Below are positions 13,703 through 17,186 of a stretch of 17,186 bases of DNA, piece after piece. The number at the start of each line of letters is the position of its first letter. The first letter of the stretch is position 1. Source of the stretch: Holophagales bacterium (GTDB lineage Bacteria > Acidobacteriota > Holophagae > Holophagales > Holophagaceae); NCBI GenBank assembly GCA_031281385.1, contig JAITFL010000003.1, positions 1 through 17,186 on the forward strand, written 5' to 3'. Under the pieces are notes generated by a model. That model made no database searches, had not been told where the DNA came from, and worked only from the letters and a program-made list of their open reading frames with translations. The translations under genes and the position numbers were made by a program.

Positions 13703-13743
13703 GATGCGGGCTGCGCCCGCGCCGTTTTTTCGATTGGGTGCCG
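13703..13743 (+). repeat. Intergenic GC-rich hairpin repeat, copy 2
   Basis: Related to 12383-12423. Here the arms GCGGGC and GCCCGC pair perfectly around TGC and are followed by a T-run, the form of a Rho-independent terminator reading rightwards. No plus-strand gene ends here, so a dispersed repeat is more likely than a terminator. Confidence 0.55.
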
Positions 13744-13843
13744 CATTTTTTGGACGGCTTTCATGAATCGAAATATGCGGTTTTGGGCAATGGCTCAGGG
13801 TTATGCAAGTTCCTCGATAGCAAAAAATCCACCAGGAGACGAA

Positions 13844-15538
13844 ATGGCATCTATACAATCCCAAAAGAAGCAATACCGCATAAGCACCGCCCTGCCTGCG
13901 GCCATCGCGCTGTTGTTCGTGCTTGCCTTATCCAAAGCGTACACGTCGCGCGCGGCTGACCCGCCCAGCCCATGGGGGGCAGTGCCGTCGCAGGCCCAGC
14001 TCGCCTACCACAAAGAAGAGATGAGCGCGTTTATCCACTTCGGCATGAACACATTTACAAACAAAGAGTGGGGCAGCGGCAAAGAATCCCCGTCTGACTT
14101 CAAGCTAGACCCAGCCAGCCTAGACACAGACCAATGGGTGAGAGTGATAAAGGGCGCCGGCTTCGGGCGCGTCATTTTCGTCGCAAAGCACCACGATGGC
14201 TTCTGCAACTGGTTCACCGCCCTCACCAAGCACAGCGTCCAGAACGCCGCCCCCGACAACCAAGTGGATGTGCTGGAGCGCCTATCCAAGTCATGCACGG
14301 CGGCCAACCTTAACATGGGTGTGTACCTCTCGCCCTGGGACGTCAATTCGCCGCACTATGGGCTGAACGACCCAGCCACCACCGAGATAGACCCTTGGCG
14401 CTACAACAACTATTACATCGGCCAGCTCAGGGAGATATTGGATCCCAGCGTTGCGAAATATGGCAACGGCGGCAAGTTTGTAGAGGTCTGGATGGATGGC
14501 GCAAGGGGCAAGGGGTACTACCAGCCCTATTTCTTTGACGCCGATTTTTTGAAGGAAGCTTACAACCAGAGGAAGACCGACCCAAAGGCCGAAGGCAAAA
14601 ACCTCAACTATCCCGACTCTTTCGCGTCGCTGAGCCTAAAGCCTGAGGACACCTGGCTGGGCACGATAAAGAAGTTCAACCCCGACATGGTGGTGTTTTC
14701 CCCAGTTGGCACCGAGCTGCGCTGGCCCGCGACCGAATCGGGCCGCCTCTCCATCCCCGTCTGGTCAAAGATGGACCCAAAGAGGCAGAGGGCCCTCTAC
14801 ATCACCAATGGCGAGTCCGAATCCGGCAACGCAGAAAAGTATCTAGCGCACGGCGACCCAGAAGGCCCTTCCTGGAGCATCGCCGAAGCGGACACATCCA
14901 TACTGGCCTCCGGCTGGTTCGAGAACAACAGCAAGGACAAAGCAAAGAACAAGCCCGTCAAAACATTGAAGCAGCTTGGCGACATCTACTTCGATTCCGT
15001 GGGGCGCGGCGGTGTGCTTTTGCTTAACTTTGCGCCAAACGTAAATGGTGAATTGTCCGACTATCAAGCGGGCCGCGCCAAAGAGTTCGGCGACGCGGTT
15101 CGCGCCACATTCGCCACCAACATGGCCGTCGGCTCCAAGGCGAAGAGTTCCTCCCAACGCAGCGGCGGCAAAAAATACGCGCCAGAGAATGTTTTGGACA
15201 CCGACTATGACACATACTGGATGGCCAAGAATGGTAAAAACACAGGGTTCATAACGATAGACCTCGGCGGCGAGCTTTACTTTGATATAGTGTCGGTGCA
15301 AGAATACATCCCCTTGGGCCAAAGGGTGTCAAAGTTCAGCGTGGAAGTATTCTCAAAAGGCACATGGCAGCCATTCGGCCAGCACGATCTGCAACAAACC
15401 ATAGGCTACAAGGCCCTCGTGCGGGGCAAGGCCGTCAGCGCGTCCAAAGTGCGCGTGACAATATTAGACTCAAATGCCCCACCAGCGATAAATGAAATCG
15501 GCGTGTTCAAAGCGGCTGTCAAAGAATTTGAACTATAG
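13844..15538 (+). CDS. Exported alpha-L-fucosidase, GH29, with C-terminal CBM32/F5-8 type C-like domain
   Basis: This 564-residue glycoside hydrolase removes terminal L-fucose from glycans by the retaining mechanism. A signal peptide (about residues 1-37: basic start, hydrophobic core, SRA-type end) directs it out of the cytoplasm. GH29 motifs follow: FIHFGMNTF, VAKHHDGFCNW, GVYLSPWD and EVWMDGARG, where D218 fits the catalytic nucleophile. YLSPWD and its context resemble the GH29-B (alpha-1,3/1,4) group. From about residue 440 a discoidin-like domain (YAPENVLDTDYDTYW, then ITIDLG) probably binds sugar. The frame is open back to 13691, but the ATG at 13844 has AGGAG five bases upstream and begins the signal peptide, so it is the start. 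The gene stands alone on the plus strand; no other polysaccharide-use genes are adjacent. Confidence 0.95.
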   Translation: MASIQSQKKQYRISTALPAAIALLFVLALSKAYTSRAADPPSPWGAVPSQAQLAYHKEEMSAFIHFGMNTFTNKEWGSGKESPSDFKLDPASLDTDQWVRVIKGAGFGRVIFVAKHHDGFCNWFTALTKHSVQNAAPDNQVDVLERLSKSCTAANLNMGVYLSPWDVNSPHYGLNDPATTEIDPWRYNNYYIGQLREILDPSVAKYGNGGKFVEVWMDGARGKGYYQPYFFDADFLKEAYNQRKTDPKAEGKNLNYPDSFASLSLKPEDTWLGTIKKFNPDMVVFSPVGTELRWPATESGRLSIPVWSKMDPKRQRALYITNGESESGNAEKYLAHGDPEGPSWSIAEADTSILASGWFENNSKDKAKNKPVKTLKQLGDIYFDSVGRGGVLLLNFAPNVNGELSDYQAGRAKEFGDAVRATFATNMAVGSKAKSSSQRSGGKKYAPENVLDTDYDTYWMAKNGKNTGFITIDLGGELYFDIVSVQEYIPLGQRVSKFSVEVFSKGTWQPFGQHDLQQTIGYKALVRGKAVSASKVRVTILDSNAPPAINEIGVFKAAVKEFEL

Positions 15539-15566
15539 CAGTTCAACCCATTGTAGATTGAACTGC
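15538..15566. repeat. Inverted repeat GCAGTTCAA / TTGAACTGC after the fucosidase
   Basis: A perfect 9-base stem (15538-15546 and 15558-15566) with an 11-base loop begins at the last base of the stop codon. It could act as a transcription terminator, but no T-run follows. The arm GCAGTTCAA also occurs at 17069-17077 next to the IS5-type transposase end, so the structure may instead be a remnant of the same insertion-sequence terminus. Confidence 0.5.
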
Positions 15567-15685
15567 CATGCAAAGATTTGCTTATGGCCTGCAAAACGGT
15601 GGGCCAAAAATTGCCAAGGCAACGGGAACCATCGCGTTGACTTGGAATCGCAAAAACGGCGCATTCGCGCTGGATTGAGGCTTGG

Positions 15686-15928
15686 ATGCTGCTAATGGCA
15701 CTAACGGCGGTTGTGGGGGTCGCATTTGGAATCACTTGCGGCCTCACAGTGATTGATGTATGGGATAAATTTGCAACGGGCGGGCGGGCGCACGATGCTC
15801 CCGCGTCTGACGCCCACGTCGGCCTCCACTTTGCCACGGATCGTCCAGATGCCCCTTACCAGCAAGACGGCGCTGAAGCCCCTGCAGACCACGGAAATGC
15901 GGGTTCGGGGAATGAGGGCCAAGAATGA
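15686..15928 (+). CDS. Possible small membrane protein (80 aa)
   Basis: A short frame whose ATG has GAGG five bases upstream. Residues 1-25 are strongly hydrophobic and would form one membrane segment or signal anchor; the rest is hydrophilic, rich in D, A, G and H, and low in complexity. No family is recognised. It lies 150 bases after the fucosidase and converges on the superoxide dismutase gene. Open frames on the other strand overlap it but look worse. Coding is uncertain. Confidence 0.35.
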   Translation: MLLMALTAVVGVAFGITCGLTVIDVWDKFATGGRAHDAPASDAHVGLHFATDRPDAPYQQDGAEAPADHGNAGSGNEGQE

Positions 15929-16009
15929 GCCAGAGCGGCGCGGACGCCGATGTCAGCCCACACCAGGCCCTAACCCCCTACGCGCTGCCCCTTGATTCGG
16001 CAGCTCCGC

Positions 16010-16606
16010 TCATTTGAGCGAGATGGCTATTGCACTTGCAAATCGCTTGGAGACTTCACCCCACTGGATGTTTTGCATGAACGCGTCTATGTAGTCCGGG
16101 CGCTTGATTCCGTAGTCAACCATGAAGGCGTGCTCCCAGCTGTCAAGGGCAATCAGTATGTCCTGTTCGATGGGCAGGCCCAAGTGGTGTTCGGCTATAA
16201 AATACGTGTGCAGCTTGCCGTCGCGCCTGTTGCGGGTAAGCAACGCCCAGCCTGGGCCGCATAGCGCGGCGGCCTTGAGGTCGGCAAGCATTTTTTCTTT
16301 GCCGCCGCAAGCGTCCAGCGCGGCCTGCAGTTCCGGAGCAATGGAAGCATCGGCGCCAAAGCACTCAAAGTACAGCTCGTGCAAGAATGAGCCATTGAAG
16401 GCCACTGCCTCGCGTCGCTTCAGTTCGCTGTAATCGTTGAAGCTGTAGTTGGGCTTCGTGTTGTCGGCCCCAGCCAGTTTTGCCTCTATCTCGTTGAGCT
16501 TCGCTATGTATCCCTTGTACAGCGTGAAATGCTGCTCTAGCTGGCTGTCCGAAAGGCCCTTGACCTTGCCTTTCAAGTGTCCATAATCCTTTGCATCGTA
16601 TGCCAT
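16010..16606 (-). CDS. Superoxide dismutase, Fe/Mn family
   Basis: This 198-residue enzyme converts superoxide to oxygen and hydrogen peroxide in the cytoplasm. All four metal ligands of the Fe/Mn family can be placed: H26 (LEQHFTLYKGY), H76 (NGSFLHELYF), D155 and H159 (DSWEHAFMVDYG). GPGWALL and the WGEVSKRFA end are also typical. The region after H76 reads ELYFECF instead of the common FFW pattern, a known variation that makes it hard to choose iron or manganese. The ATG at 16606 has AGGAGG five bases upstream. It lies 79 bases downstream of the small membrane-protein gene in the same direction, so the two may be co-transcribed. Its presence suggests that the organism meets oxygen. Confidence 0.96.
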   Translation of the reverse strand: MAYDAKDYGHLKGKVKGLSDSQLEQHFTLYKGYIAKLNEIEAKLAGADNTKPNYSFNDYSELKRREAVAFNGSFLHELYFECFGADASIAPELQAALDACGGKEKMLADLKAAALCGPGWALLTRNRRDGKLHTYFIAEHHLGLPIEQDILIALDSWEHAFMVDYGIKRPDYIDAFMQNIQWGEVSKRFASAIAISLK

Positions 16607-16685
16607 GTTAGCCTCCTGCCACTATGATAGCACCATATAAAGACAGGTTGCAGAGGCCAGAGTTCAGGGGTTGGCGATGCTTAAA

Positions 16686-17003
16686 TCAGTCGCAGCCTTC
16701 ATTAGCGTTCCATTCTTCTCTCATTCGCTGTTTCCTGTCGCGTTCTTCGTCCAGTTTATGATTTCTGAAATAAAGGTACATATCTACAGCAATGAAAATA
16801 AGGTTCAAAACATACAGCACAATGACGAAATCCCGCTCGTAAAAAATTTTATGTACTGTGCCAAATATGTAACCAATAAGCAACAAGAATACGAACAAAA
16901 AACTTTTCCCTTTGGCCGTGCGCGACGTGTATGACTTGTAGATTGATACCGGCCACGAAGCACCAAAGCATGCGAGCATACAGGTTTCAAGCAATTTGCC
17001 CAT
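16686..17003 (-). CDS. Small PQ-loop-like three-helix membrane protein
   Basis: The 105-residue product has three predicted membrane segments (about residues 4-20, 34-52 and 59-79) and a charged cytoplasmic tail. The stretch WPVSIYKSYTSRTAKGKS between the first two helices resembles the conserved loop of PQ-loop/SemiSWEET-type small membrane proteins, in which P lies in helix one and a basic S/R-T-x-K loop follows. Such proteins can form sugar or metabolite carriers as dimers, but many members of this subgroup have no known role. The ATG at 17003 has an AGGGGGA site seven bases upstream. The end of an IS5-type transposase lies about 90 bases upstream, and transcription reading out of the element could reach this gene. 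Confidence 0.82.
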   Translation of the reverse strand: MGKLLETCMLACFGASWPVSIYKSYTSRTAKGKSFLFVFLLLIGYIFGTVHKIFYERDFVIVLYVLNLIFIAVDMYLYFRNHKLDEERDRKQRMREEWNANEGCD

Positions 17004-17011
17004 TCCAAAGT

Positions 17012-17042
17012 CCCCCTTTATAAAATAACAAGAACAAGGGGG
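17012..17042. repeat. Inverted repeat CCCCCTT / AAGGGGG over the ribosome site of the membrane-protein gene
   Basis: Seven-base arms at 17012-17018 and 17036-17042 flank an AT-rich loop. On the minus strand the downstream arm contains the AAGGGGG Shine-Dalgarno of the gene starting at 17003, so folding would hide it. Confidence 0.5.
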
Positions 17043-17068
17043 AGAATCAAGAATATTGCTTGAATACA

Positions 17069-17081
17069 GCAGTTCAACCTA
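17069..17081. repeat. Probable terminal sequence of the IS5-type element
   Basis: GCAGTTCAACCTA lies 11 bases outside the transposase stop codon, where an IS terminus is expected. The same word, with one change, occurs in inverted orientation at 15554-15566. The exact end and any target duplication cannot be fixed because the other end is outside the window. Confidence 0.4.
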
Positions 17082-17091
17082 GATAGTGTCG

Positions 17092-17186
17092 TCAATAGAT
17101 TTTGGCCCACATCATGATGCAACGGATGTGCACGGCCGCCAAGTATGAAGCCGTGTTCTTGGCGTACCTTGTCGCGATCCCTCGCC
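17092..17186 (-). mobile_element. IS5-family transposase, C-terminal end (rest outside the window)
   Basis: The last 30 codons of a minus-strand frame end at TGA (17092-17094). They read RGIATRYAKNTASYLAAVHI and then RCIMMWAKIY, the typical C-terminus of IS5-group DDE transposases (R.IATRYDK....FLAAV.I). Only this tail is in the window, so I cannot say whether the copy is intact. The catalytic residues lie upstream of the visible part. Confidence 0.85.

Noticed and set aside
13691..13843. N-terminal extension of the fucosidase frame
   Set aside because: It would put about 50 residues, partly coded by an intergenic repeat, before a good signal peptide; the ATG at 13844 has its own AGGAG site.
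15753..15995. An 80-codon plus-strand frame overlapping the small membrane protein
   Set aside because: Proline/arginine-rich product, no ribosome site and no hydrophobic or domain pattern; probably an out-of-frame shadow.

Overview
The window looks like an accessory stretch of a bacterial chromosome of moderate-to-high GC. The Shine-Dalgarno sites are clear (AGGAG/GGAGG five to eight bases before ATG), and an exported alpha-L-fucosidase, an Fe/Mn superoxide dismutase and an IS5-type insertion sequence are present. I cannot name the genus. A gut-, rumen- or host-associated Gram-negative is plausible from the fucosidase plus CBM32-like domain, but this is inference. No rRNA, tRNA or CRISPR array was seen.

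Layout. (1) 3-638, plus strand: one gene, cut by the window start and possibly phage-related, converging on the main cluster. (2) 12110 down to 668, minus strand: nine tightly packed co-directional genes, very likely one operon. In order of transcription they are: a Sel1-repeat protein with an N-terminal addiction-module-antidote (HI1420/HigA-like) domain; a DEDDh 3'-5' exonuclease; a giant Sel1-repeat protein of about 1048 residues with an orphan C-terminal domain; a tryptophan-rich protein built from four copies of an apparently unnamed repeat; a Sel1-repeat protein ending in a HicB-like domain; a small stand-alone HicB-like protein; a third type of Sel1-repeat protein; and two tandem paralogous small proteins of unknown function. 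Four consecutive junctions overlap or nearly touch. (3) 12111-13067: nearly 1 kb without a convincing gene, including a sharp AT-rich island at about 12610-12960. (4) 13068-13625, minus: a membrane-anchored or secreted PLD-family nuclease with its own promoter. (5) 13844-15538, plus: an exported GH29 alpha-L-fucosidase with a CBM32/F5-8C-like domain. (6) 15686-15928: a doubtful small membrane protein. (7) 16010-17003, minus: superoxide dismutase and a small PQ-loop-like membrane protein, followed by the end of an IS5-family transposase at the window edge.

The main interest is the nine-gene Sel1 cluster. Two of its large Sel1 proteins carry antitoxin-type domains from two unrelated toxin-antitoxin families (HicB at a C-terminus, HI1420/HigA-like at an N-terminus). 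A free HicB-like protein sits beside the HicB fusion, and no HicA or RelE/HigB toxin is visible. With the embedded exonuclease and the tandem small paralogues, this could be an undescribed regulatory, immunity or defence module whose Sel1 solenoids act as protein-binding scaffolds. The domain assignments come from reading the sequence; the system-level role is inference.
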